Below the pieces are notes generated by a model, which worked only from the letters and a program-made list of their open reading frames with translations, had not been told where the DNA came from and ran no database searches. A program made the position numbers and the translations under genes. Below are positions 1-5,082 of a stretch of 7,114 bases of DNA, in pieces (position 1 is the stretch's first letter; every line of letters starts with the position of its first letter). This stretch comes from Haloarcula sp. (lineage in GTDB: Archaea > Halobacteriota > Halobacteria > Halobacteriales > Haloarculaceae): positions 1-7,114 of the forward strand of contig JAQCNK010000206.1 in assembly GCA_028275075.1 (NCBI GenBank), written 5' to 3'.

Positions 1-7
1 TATCAGC

Positions 8-86
8 CTATACGGGTCGACAGAACGATTGATAGAATTCGGCTCGCCAGACCCCGGCGAATATCTATCAGTGTCGACCCGTATAG
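8..86. repeat. Long imperfect palindrome (about 27 paired positions)
   Basis: A perfect 15-bp inverted repeat (CTATACGGGTCGACA at 8-22, its complement at 72-86) encloses further pairing in register: 30-36 with 64-70 (7 bp) and 37-41 with 58-62 (5 bp, one bulged base at 63). This leaves a loop of about 16 nt. On the left side 7 nt (23-29) are unpaired against 1 nt (71) on the right. The structure could be a strong hairpin in DNA or in RNA from either strand. No clear target-site duplication flanks it. It may be a bidirectional terminator of a gene beyond the left edge, a small palindromic mobile element, or a protein-binding site. The pairing is directly visible; the role is unknown. Confidence 0.75.
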
Positions 87-236
87 TCGCAGAACTACTG
101 GGAGCTCCCCGTCCGGGGTTGCCGACCCGAACACCGGGTTGTGCACCTCGACGGCACAGCCACAGTGGGTGCGGTCCATACTGTCCGTCCCAGCCGGGAA
201 AACAAACGTTTTGTCGGCCACGACGGAGTTTCGGGT

Positions 237-932
237 ATGAAACAGGGCGGCTCCGACGCGGCGAAACGGATGGCCGGCGAGTCAGCGGCCAAAGCGGTCG
301 AGGACGGGATGGTCGTCGGGCTGGGCACCGGATCAACAACGGCCCACGCCATCCGAGCCATCGGCCGGCGGGTCGACGACGGACTGGATATCGCGGGCGT
401 GCCGACCTCCTTCCAGTCCCGTGAACTCGCCCGTGAGGCTGACATCCCGCTGGTGGAGTTAGACGAAGCGAGCGTCGATCTGGCAATCGACGGTGCCGAC
501 GAGGTGGCCGGCGCCGACTGCATCAAGGGCGGCGGGGCGGCCCACGCCCGCGAAAAGATCGTTGACGCGAGCGCCGACCGCTTCCTCGTCGTCGCCGACC
601 GGACGAAGACGGCCGAGACCCTCTCACAGCCGGTACCCGTCGAGGTGCTGTCGGCGGCCCGGACCACGGTCGCCGAGAGCGTCCGCGAACTGGGTGGCGA
701 GCCGACGCTGCGCCGGGCCGAGCGCAAGGACGGCCCCGTTGTTACCGACAACGGAAATCTTGTACTGGACTGTGCGTTCGGCGACATCGGCGATCCGGCG
801 GCGCTGGGACGGGAACTCGCGTCGCTCCCGGGCGTCGTCGAGCACGGACTGTTCGTCGGGCTGGCCGACGAGGTCCACGTCGGGAGCGAGGACGATGTGA
901 CGGTGCAGAAACATGGGCCCTGCCGGGGATAA
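237..932 (+). CDS. rpiA: Ribose-5-phosphate isomerase A
   Basis: This cytoplasmic enzyme interconverts ribose 5-phosphate and ribulose 5-phosphate. In archaea this supplies ribose phosphate for nucleotides. The 231-residue product has the usual RpiA length and all family landmarks: the phosphate loop GLGTGST (28-34), GVPTSFQSR (54-62), IDGADEV (84-90) with D85 and D88, and KGGGAAHAREK (97-107) with K97 and E106, matching the E. coli D81/D84/K94/E103 set. NGNLVLDC (172-179) and GLFVGLADEVHVG (204-216) are the conserved C-terminal part. The ATG at 237 is chosen because the protein then begins MKQGGSDAAKR, as haloarchaeal RpiA does; an earlier in-frame GTG at 141 would add 32 residues of no recognisable family sequence. 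The last residues, KHGPCRG, look like an atypical tail, and their codons include a 13-bp copy of the 3' end of the nearby CAU tRNA. Confidence 0.96.
   Translation: MKQGGSDAAKRMAGESAAKAVEDGMVVGLGTGSTTAHAIRAIGRRVDDGLDIAGVPTSFQSRELAREADIPLVELDEASVDLAIDGADEVAGADCIKGGGAAHAREKIVDASADRFLVVADRTKTAETLSQPVPVEVLSAARTTVAESVRELGGEPTLRRAERKDGPVVTDNGNLVLDCAFGDIGDPAALGRELASLPGVVEHGLFVGLADEVHVGSEDDVTVQKHGPCRG
913..925. repeat. Copy of tRNA 3' end; candidate att site (distal copy)
   Basis: TGGGCCCTGCCGG here is identical, and in the same orientation, to 2192-2204, which is the 3' terminus of the CAU tRNA gene including the discriminator base and acceptor strand. It lies in the last codons of rpiA. Site-specific integration into a tRNA 3' end leaves exactly this arrangement: intact tRNA on one side, short direct repeat on the other. 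The interval between the copies is about 1.28 kb and carries only the wHTH/TumE-like pair. No integrase is present, so a decayed element or chance match remains possible. The repeat is observed; the att role is inference. Confidence 0.45.
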
Positions 933-960
933 CCCAGAAAGTGCTGGACCATCAGCCAGT

Positions 961-978
961 CAAATATAGTGCTATTTG
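961..978 (+). terminator. Weak hairpin after rpiA (possible terminator)
   Basis: CAAATA (961-966) and TATTTG (973-978) are perfect 6-bp arms around a 6-nt loop, 28 bp after the rpiA stop and in the gap between two convergent genes. The hairpin is short and AT-rich, with only a brief T stretch. Archaeal termination relies more on T-rich tracts than on stems, so this is a tentative assignment. Confidence 0.25.
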
Positions 979-1014
979 GGGCCCTATACGCGGTTTAGAA
1001 AAGGTGGCAACCGA

Positions 1015-1048
1015 TAGTATCAACAACCGACCATCTGATGCGATACTA
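1015..1048 (-). terminator. Inverted repeat at the end of the TumE-like gene
   Basis: TAGTATC (1015-1021) and GATACTA (1042-1048) are perfect 7-bp arms with a 20-nt spacer. The right arm overlaps the stop codon of the minus-strand TumE-like gene. Read on the minus strand, a T-rich stretch (complement of the A run near 998-1001) follows. It may help end the operon transcript; the evidence is only structural. Confidence 0.25.
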
Positions 1049-1489
1049 GGGTGGATTCGACTGCGTATTAGTGAGCGCAGGATCGTCCCGTTCTAACGCC
1101 GTGCGCCAGCATTTCAACACGGCCCGAGTGGCGACTTCGACCTGTTCAACCTCGATGCACGAGGGGGCCCTCGTGGTCGCATCCGGTGGTTCGTGGAAAT
1201 GTTTCTGTGGCGCGTTCGGCTCCGGGTGGCGGTCGAAACGAAAGTCGACGCCATCTGTCTCTGTATAGTGAAAATTGTAGCAATCCCGTTCGGTCCAGAC
1301 GATATCGAACCGACCGGACGGACTGGAGCCAAAGCCCTCACCGACGGTAATATTCAGTTCGGGCTGTGGGTCGAGTCGACCACTGAGATCGTGATGGGTC
1401 ACTAGCGGTTCGTTCTTGAGAAAGATGTCCCGGATCCGCTGGAGTGCCCCGTAATCGATCGGGCCCGTGTTCCCTGTGAGATACGACAT
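1046..1489 (-). CDS. TumE-like (DUF6516-type) protein, putative toxin of a TA-type module
   Basis: The product has 147 residues. The core FDIVWTERDCYNFHYTE (61-77), VDFRFDRHP (81-89) and KHFHEPPD (96-103), then APSCIEVE and a final helix RAVLKCWR (122-129), follows the TumE/DUF6516 pattern: an aromatic-rich beta segment, a basic-aromatic-Asp strand, a His-rich turn, then a hydrophobic helix. TumE-family proteins are annotated as toxins of two-gene toxin-antitoxin loci. H97 and H99 and the preceding D86/R87/H88 cluster are the best candidates for functional residues. No signal peptide or membrane segment is seen, so it should be cytoplasmic. The gene starts 3 bp after the stop of the winged-helix gene upstream, indicating co-transcription and probable coupled translation. 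Base composition is less GC-rich than in rpiA or cca, consistent with horizontal acquisition. Family assignment is by motif recognition; toxicity is unproven. Confidence 0.68.
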   Translation of the reverse strand: MSYLTGNTGPIDYGALQRIRDIFLKNEPLVTHHDLSGRLDPQPELNITVGEGFGSSPSGRFDIVWTERDCYNFHYTETDGVDFRFDRHPEPNAPQKHFHEPPDATTRAPSCIEVEQVEVATRAVLKCWRTALERDDPALTNTQSNPP

Positions 1490-1492
1490 CGC

Positions 1493-2014
1493 TCAGACAA
1501 CCACTTTTTCGGCGTCGTAGAAACTAATCGCTGCCTTCGCGAGATAGAGATTCTTCTGGGCAGTCTGCCACGTCGTGTGGTCCTCCCAGCCCTCGTGGTC
1601 GTCTGGGTCGAGTTGCTTGGCTAGCTCCGCAGGCGACTCGACGCCGTGTCGTGTTCGGACCTCGTTGACCGTCTGCTTCAGGTCCTGTAATGTCTCGACC
1701 AGTTCGTCTTCGGAGTATTCGTCGTGCAGTTTCAGCACCTCCTGATAGATGTACATCTGGTCGTTGCGCTTGTACAGCGCACCCTGTCCACCGTCGATTT
1801 TCTCGACGAATCCGATCTCAGTGAGGTCGTTGAGTTCGTCACGGACCACCGGCTGGCTCGCTCTCGCTTTGTCAGCAATCTCGGATGCTGGCGTTGGCTC
1901 CGTCGTTCGTGTAATGACGGCCTTGATTCGCTCTCGCGTCGTCGTCTCGCTCTTCCAGTCGGTAACTGCCGCCTCGTTCACGTCGTCGTACTCGTCGATT
2001 GGGTCGAAATCCAT
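1493..2014 (-). CDS. Winged-helix DNA-binding protein (DUF7342-like), putative antitoxin/autorepressor
   Basis: The product has 173 residues. After an acidic N-terminus (1-20), residues 25-92 form a winged helix: helix 1 TTRERIKAVITR, helix 2 PASEIADKA (42-50), recognition helix QPVVRDELNDLTEIGFV (54-70) and wing KIDGGQGALYKRN (72-84). Residues 91-125 (QEVLKLHDEYSEDELVETL...) are predicted to form a long, charged, probably dimerising helix. The C-terminus contains WQTAQKNLYLAKAAISFYDAE (149-169), which could bind the partner. It resembles DUF7342-type haloarchaeal proteins, which I recall being paired with small TumE-like proteins. It is first in a two-gene operon and contributes the only visible DNA-binding domain, so an antitoxin and autorepressor role is plausible. 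A general transcription regulator is the alternative. The ATG at 2014 is the first in-frame start after AT-rich upstream DNA. Confidence 0.72.
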   Translation of the reverse strand: MDFDPIDEYDDVNEAAVTDWKSETTTRERIKAVITRTTEPTPASEIADKARASQPVVRDELNDLTEIGFVEKIDGGQGALYKRNDQMYIYQEVLKLHDEYSEDELVETLQDLKQTVNEVRTRHGVESPAELAKQLDPDDHEGWEDHTTWQTAQKNLYLAKAAISFYDAEKVVV

Positions 2015-2045
2015 GTTTATCCAGCTCTTTGTTTATGGAATCTCT

Positions 2046-2091
2046 GTCTGAGCTGCAGACTCAATTGTATGGGAGATACCACACCAGTGTG
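2046..2091 (-). promoter_or_regulatory. Candidate operator palindromes upstream of the wHTH/TumE operon
   Basis: Two short perfect dyads lie 30-80 bp upstream of the wHTH start: GTCTG-agctg-CAGAC at 2046-2060 and CACAC-ca-GTGTG at 2080-2091. GTTTAT also occurs twice, at 2015-2020 and 2031-2036, 16 bp apart. AT-rich DNA further upstream (2093-2125) could hold the TATA element. Dyads at this position are what an autoregulating dimeric winged-helix protein would bind, but no binding is shown. Confidence 0.35.
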
Positions 2092-2191
2092 TAAGATATA
2101 GTTTAGACCGCAAATATATCTTATGGAAAACTAATATCTTTGTTGTCCAAGCGTCTCAGACACGGTCGGTTACTCTATTCGAACCGACAAG

Positions 2192-2204
2192 TGGGCCCTG
2201 CCGG
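2192..2204. repeat. tRNA 3' terminus; candidate att site (tRNA copy)
   Basis: TGGGCCCTGCCGG covers A73, the 3' acceptor strand and the start of the T stem of the CAU tRNA. The same 13 bp occur as a direct repeat at 913-925 in the end of rpiA. The copy inside the tRNA would be the site kept functional after integration. Confidence 0.45.
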
Positions 2205-2227
2205 ATTTGAACCAGCGCTCAATCGGT

Positions 2228-2258
2228 GTCCCACGCCGACGGCGGGCACCATAGGCGA
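2228..2258 (-). other. Archaeal tRNA intron with bulge-helix-bulge motif
   Basis: The intron lies at the canonical place between nucleotides 37 and 38. The precursor forms a textbook bulge-helix-bulge. Loop nucleotides CUCA (32-35) pair with UGGG near the intron 3' end. The 5' bulge is UA|U and the 3' bulge AC|A, each cut by the tRNA splicing endonuclease between its second and third base. Within the intron CGCC pairs with GGCG as the outer helix. Removal joins A37 to A38 and restores a normal 7-nt anticodon loop. Confidence 0.9.
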
Positions 2259-2323
2259 TATGAGCCGATCGCTTTAACCAGACTAAGCTAAGGGCCCTCA
2301 AGTGGGTATTCTTGGGTCCGACT

Positions 2324-2330
2324 CTTTAGC
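2324..2330 (-). promoter_or_regulatory. Possible TATA element of the CAU tRNA
   Basis: Read on the minus strand, GCTAAAG lies 27-33 nt before the mature 5' end. This is about the spacing expected of an archaeal TATA box for a tRNA with a short leader. The match to the haloarchaeal TTTAWA-type consensus is weak. Confidence 0.28.
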
Positions 2331-2359
2331 TTGTCGGGTCTCCATCGGGCAGTCGTCTC

Positions 2360-2433
2360 ATACTGGTGGCTGTAACAAACTGAAGTAATCGCCACCCCGG
2401 CGGATATCTTTACCAACTTACAGCCACCAGTAT
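2360..2433. mobile_element. MITE-like inverted-repeat element (about 72-74 bp)
   Basis: A perfect 16-bp terminal inverted repeat (ATACTGGTGGCTGTAA at 2360-2375, its complement at 2418-2433) bounds a 42-bp interior with no coding capacity. A second small hairpin, CGCC/GGCG (2390-2393, 2399-2402), sits almost exactly at the centre. If the terminus is taken as TACTGG, the element is 2361-2432 and is flanked by TCA on both sides (2358-2360, 2433-2435), a possible 3-bp target duplication. This looks like a non-autonomous element mobilised by an insertion-sequence transposase, inserted in the spacer between two tRNA genes. A regulatory or termination hairpin is the alternative. The parent IS is not identified. 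Confidence 0.6.
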
Positions 2434-2500
2434 CACTCTTGGAGAGCCGAGGAGATGGGACTCGCGCTCACTGTTCACGGACGAGTCGCTCCGCTCGCCG

Positions 2501-2517
2501 TTCTGTTCGCGACAGAA
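2501..2517 (-). terminator. Hairpin just downstream of tRNA-Asn
   Basis: TTCTGT (2501-2506) and ACAGAA (2512-2517) are perfect arms around a 5-nt loop, starting 4 nt after the tRNA-Asn 3' end on the minus strand, with a short T run between. It may act in transcript termination or 3' trailer processing. The role is tentative. Confidence 0.3.
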
Positions 2518-2520
2518 AGA

Positions 2521-2593
2521 CGCCACCGCCAGGGCTCGAACCTGGGACAACCTGGGTAACAACCAGGTGCTCTACCAACTGAGCTACGGCGGC
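2521..2593 (-). tRNA. tRNA-Asn (GUU)
   Basis: The 73-nt tRNA starts at 2593 and ends with discriminator G73 at 2521; no CCA is encoded and there is no intron. Stems are acceptor GCCGCCG/CGGTGGC with one G-U pair, D stem GCTC/GAGC, anticodon stem CCTGG/CCAGG around TTGTTAC, and T arm CCAGG-TTCGAGC-CCTGG. The anticodon GTT reads both Asn codons AAC and AAU. G73 is usual for tRNA-Asn. Its 3' end must be completed by the CCA-adding enzyme encoded by the divergent gene next door. Confidence 0.97.
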
Positions 2594-2619
2594 ACGCACT
2601 CGCCAGTAATCCGAGTTGG

Positions 2620-2626
2620 TAATTAG
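2620..2626 (-). promoter_or_regulatory. TATA box of tRNA-Asn
   Basis: On the minus strand CTAATTA lies 27-33 nt upstream of the tRNA 5' end, in an AT patch within GC-rich DNA, with a GAAAGCC stretch just upstream that could serve as the BRE. Position and composition fit an archaeal TATA/BRE. It also lies about 60 bp before the cca start, so the same region may influence both divergent genes. Confidence 0.5.
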
Positions 2627-2686
2627 GGCTTTCGCTTCGGGTCGCCATCGACACGCTTTCACGCACTCTCGGAGAAGCTACGACCA

Positions 2687-4096
2687 ATGAATCCGGAGTT
2701 CGACGCCGTCGTTTCGCGCGTCCGTGAGCGGGTCTCGCCGGACGATGACGAGCGCGAGCGGTTACAGCGGGCCGCGACCACGGTGATGGAACGGGCACGC
2801 GACGCTATCGCGGAGCTACCGGTCGAGGCCGAGGTGGTGCAGGTCGGCTCGACGGCTCGTGGGACGTGGACAGCGGGGGACCGCGACGTCGACGTGTTTG
2901 TGGCGTTCCCACCGACGCTGGATCGCGCGGAACTGGAGACATACGGGCTGGACGTAGGCCACGCTGTCCTCCCCGACGGTCACGAGGAGTACGCCGAGCA
3001 CCCCTACGTCGTCGGCGAAGTGGACGACTACGCCGTCGACTTAGTCCCCTGCTATGCCGTCGACGAGGCGACGGCCATCCAGTCGGCCGTCGACCGGACG
3101 CCATTTCACACCCGATATCTGGCGACCAGGCTTGACGACGACCTCGCAGCAGCGGTCCGGGTCACCAAGCAGTTTCTGAAGGGGATCGGTGTCTACGGGA
3201 GTGACCTTCGGACGCGGGGTTTCTCTGGGTATCTGACCGAACTGCTGACGGTGGAGTACGGCGGCTTCCACGAGTTCGTCTCGGCAGCGGCCGACTGGCA
3301 CCCACCCGTGCGATTCGACCCGGAAGATCACGGGACCACAGCGTTTGACGACCCGCTCGTCATGATAGATCCGACAGACCCGGACCGGAACGTCGCAGCG
3401 GTGTGCTCGGCGGCGAACGTCGCCCGGCTGCAACACTATGCACGCGAGTTACTGCGTGACCCGCGGGAATCGCTGTTCGAGGAGAGTGAACCGGCGGTTT
3501 ACGACGCTGCGGCTGTCGCCGACGCGGTCCGGGAACGCGAGACGACACCGGTCGCGATACGCTTTGCCAGGCCGGATGTCGTCGACGATCAGCTCTGGCC
3601 CCAGCTACGGAAATCGTTGACGGGACTGACCGAGGAACTCGACCGACGCGGATTCGACGTGTTCCGGGCGACCGCGCTGGCGACGAATGGTGCGGGCGGG
3701 AGTGGTGACCCGCACGAGACAGACGGTGCGGGCGGGAGTGGTGAGGCCGTGTTATTGATCGAGCTGAGCGTCGCTGAGCGGCCGGCCGTCCAGCGCCATG
3801 AGGGGCCACCGGTCCACGTGCGCGAGCACGCCACGGGATTTTACGAGACCTACGTCGACGATAGCGAGGTGGCGGGGCCGTTTGTCGACGACGACCGTTA
3901 CGTGGTCGAGCGGCCCCGCGAGTTCCGGACGGCCGAGGCGTTCCTCGACAGCGACGCGCTGCTGTCAGTCCGACTCGGACCACATATCGCGTCGGCGCTT
4001 GAAGACGGATACGAAATACTCATCGGGGACAATATCGCAGCTCTAGCGGACGGTTTTGGTGTCGACCTGGCAGATTACTTCGAGCCAAGCCCCTGA
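2687..4096 (+). CDS. cca: Archaeal class I CCA-adding tRNA nucleotidyltransferase
   Basis: This cytoplasmic enzyme adds or repairs the 3'-CCA of tRNAs using CTP and ATP without a nucleic-acid template. The 469-residue product carries the nucleotidyltransferase signature GSTARGTW (54-61), then GDRDVDVFVAF (64-74). D67, D69 and D118 (in YAVDLVPCY) form the metal-binding triad, with the same 2- and 49-residue spacing as E59/D61/D110 of Archaeoglobus fulgidus CCA. TKQFLKGIGVYGSD..RGFSGYLTELL (160-187) is the conserved archaeal central domain, and HATGFYETY and RLGPHIASAL mark the tail domains. Residues about 334-353 hold a duplicated GAGGSG linker from a 36-bp tandem repeat, absent from the core family. 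The start is the ATG at 2687. The gene is divergent from tRNA-Asn and overlaps the deacetylase gene tail-to-tail by 22 bp. Both tRNAs in the window lack encoded CCA, matching its job. Confidence 0.97.
   Translation: MNPEFDAVVSRVRERVSPDDDERERLQRAATTVMERARDAIAELPVEAEVVQVGSTARGTWTAGDRDVDVFVAFPPTLDRAELETYGLDVGHAVLPDGHEEYAEHPYVVGEVDDYAVDLVPCYAVDEATAIQSAVDRTPFHTRYLATRLDDDLAAAVRVTKQFLKGIGVYGSDLRTRGFSGYLTELLTVEYGGFHEFVSAAADWHPPVRFDPEDHGTTAFDDPLVMIDPTDPDRNVAAVCSAANVARLQHYARELLRDPRESLFEESEPAVYDAAAVADAVRERETTPVAIRFARPDVVDDQLWPQLRKSLTGLTEELDRRGFDVFRATALATNGAGGSGDPHETDGAGGSGEAVLLIELSVAERPAVQRHEGPPVHVREHATGFYETYVDDSEVAGPFVDDDRYVVERPREFRTAEAFLDSDALLSVRLGPHIASALEDGYEILIGDNIAALADGFGVDLADYFEPSP
3689..3744 (+). 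repeat. Tandem repeat inside cca (two 20-bp identical units, 36-bp period)
   Basis: The 20-bp unit beginning GGTGCGGGCGGGAGTGG occurs at 3689-3708 and again at 3725-3744, exactly 36 bp (12 codons) apart. It encodes GAGGSG twice (residues 335-340 and 347-352) separated by a short acidic stretch. The frame is preserved, so it lengthens a flexible surface linker without breaking the enzyme. It probably arose by slippage or unequal recombination. Confidence 0.9.
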
Positions 4097-5082
4097 GTCT
4101 CGACCTCGTTGAGTACCTCCCGGGCGGCCTCGCTCACGTCGTCATCGGGGGCGACCGGCTGGTACCCATCGAACACTTCATGGACCATCTTGATTGAGTC
4201 TGAGAGGGTTTCGAGCCCGTAGCCGCCTTCGAGGACAAAACCGAGGCCGGCGTCGCAGTCGTCGGCCAGATCGATCATCCGTTCGGTCATCACGCCGTAC
4301 CCCTCCGTGCTCATCTGCATCCGTGAGATGGGGTCGTGTTCGTGGGCGTCGAACCCGGCACTCACAAGCAGGAGATCGGGGTTGTAGTCGGCGATTTCGG
4401 GAGCGATTACCTCGTCGATAGCCCCCAGATAGTCGGCGGTGTCGGCCCCGGGCTGGTAGACGACGTTGGCCGTCGTCCCGTCCCCCGCCCCAACCCCGGT
4501 CTCGTCGATCTCTCCAGTACCGGGAAAGAGCCCGTCCTCGTGGATTGAAGTGTAAAACACGTCAGACCGGTCGTAGAAGATATCCTGCGTCCCGTTACCG
4601 TGGTGGACATCCCAGTCGAAGATCGCGACGCTGTCGGCGCCCTGATCGAGGGCGGCCTGTGCGGCGACACCGGCGTTGTTGATGAAACAAAAGCCCATGG
4701 CGTCGTCGCCAACGGCGTGGTGACCCGGCGGGCGCCCGAGCGCGAACGGCGTCTCGCGGGCTCGGACATCGACACCTGCGGTTTCGGCCGCCCAGACCGC
4801 TGCTCCGGCGGCGGCCAGTGCGGCGTCCCACGTCGCCTCGACGGCAACCGTGTCGGCATCCCAGTGGCCGCCGCCGTCCGCACAGTACTCTCGGAACTCT
4901 TCGATATAGTCGGGGTCGTGCACTGACCGGACCAGATCGGTATCGGCGTCGTCGGTGGTGATGTAGTCGACGCCGTGACACTCCTTCAGGGCGCGTCGTA
5001 CGGCCCGGAGACGGTCGGAGCTCTCGGGGTGGCGTTCGCCGGTGTCGTGGTCGAGACAGACCTCACGGTAACCGAAGTTCAT
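4075..5082 (-). CDS. hdaI: Histone deacetylase family protein (AcuC/HDAC-like Zn hydrolase)
   Basis: The 335-residue product is a zinc-dependent deacetylase of the arginase/HDAC fold and should remove acetyl groups from lysine side chains or small acetylated amines in the cytoplasm. Catalytic features are complete: RPPGHHA (117-123) with the paired general-base histidines H121/H122; FDWDVHHGNGTQ (155-166) with zinc ligands D158 and H160; SAGFDAHEHDP (241-251) with zinc ligand D245; and EGGYGLETL (285-293) with catalytic Y288. The N-terminus HPESSDRLRAV and HDPDYIEEF are typical family motifs. The ATG abuts the stop of the histone gene with no spacing (TGA-ATG), so the two are co-transcribed and probably translationally coupled. 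Its 3' end overlaps cca. I recall a histone-like gene followed by the essential deacetylase HdaI in Haloferax volcanii, which fits this order. The true substrate (histone, other protein or acetyl-polyamine) is not shown. Confidence 0.93.
   Translation of the reverse strand: MNFGYREVCLDHDTGERHPESSDRLRAVRRALKECHGVDYITTDDADTDLVRSVHDPDYIEEFREYCADGGGHWDADTVAVEATWDAALAAAGAAVWAAETAGVDVRARETPFALGRPPGHHAVGDDAMGFCFINNAGVAAQAALDQGADSVAIFDWDVHHGNGTQDIFYDRSDVFYTSIHEDGLFPGTGEIDETGVGAGDGTTANVVYQPGADTADYLGAIDEVIAPEIADYNPDLLLVSAGFDAHEHDPISRMQMSTEGYGVMTERMIDLADDCDAGLGFVLEGGYGLETLSDSIKMVHEVFDGYQPVAPDDDVSEAAREVLNEVETQGLGSK

Larger units (their letters stand above)
2192..2297 (-). tRNA. tRNA with anticodon CAU and a 31-nt intron (probably elongator tRNA-Met)
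   Basis: The 5' end is at 2297 and the discriminator A73 at 2192; CCA is not encoded. The acceptor GGGCCCT/AGGGCCC is perfect. The D stem is GCTT/AAGC, the anticodon stem ATCGG/CCGAT around loop CTCATAA, and the T arm GCTGG-TTCAAAT-CCGGC. Exons are 2259-2297 and 2192-2227 (75 nt mature). The anticodon CAU fits elongator Met, initiator Met or the Ile2 (agmatidine) tRNA. Initiator is unlikely, because the anticodon stem lacks three consecutive G-C pairs and position 1-72 is G-C rather than the A-U usual in archaeal initiators. An intron in the elongator tRNA-Met is known in Haloferax volcanii, favouring Met, but the GGGCCC acceptor also occurs in archaeal Ile2 tRNAs, so that remains possible. 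Confidence 0.92.

Noticed and set aside
141..236. Upstream extension of rpiA from a GTG
   Set aside because: The extra 32 residues have no RpiA character, and the family N-terminus begins at the ATG at 237.
95..952. 285-residue open frame on the minus strand across rpiA
   Set aside because: It is Ser/Pro/Arg-rich with no family motifs and lies antisense to a clearly recognisable RpiA; it is a product of GC-rich codon bias.
1724..2101. Forward open frames opposite the wHTH gene (up to 125 residues)
   Set aside because: They are antisense to a coherent winged-helix protein with no recognisable domain of their own.
2468..2798. Minus-strand frames across tRNA-Asn
   Set aside because: The translations contain the tRNA sequence (VAQLVEH-type peptide), a classic false ORF over a tRNA gene.
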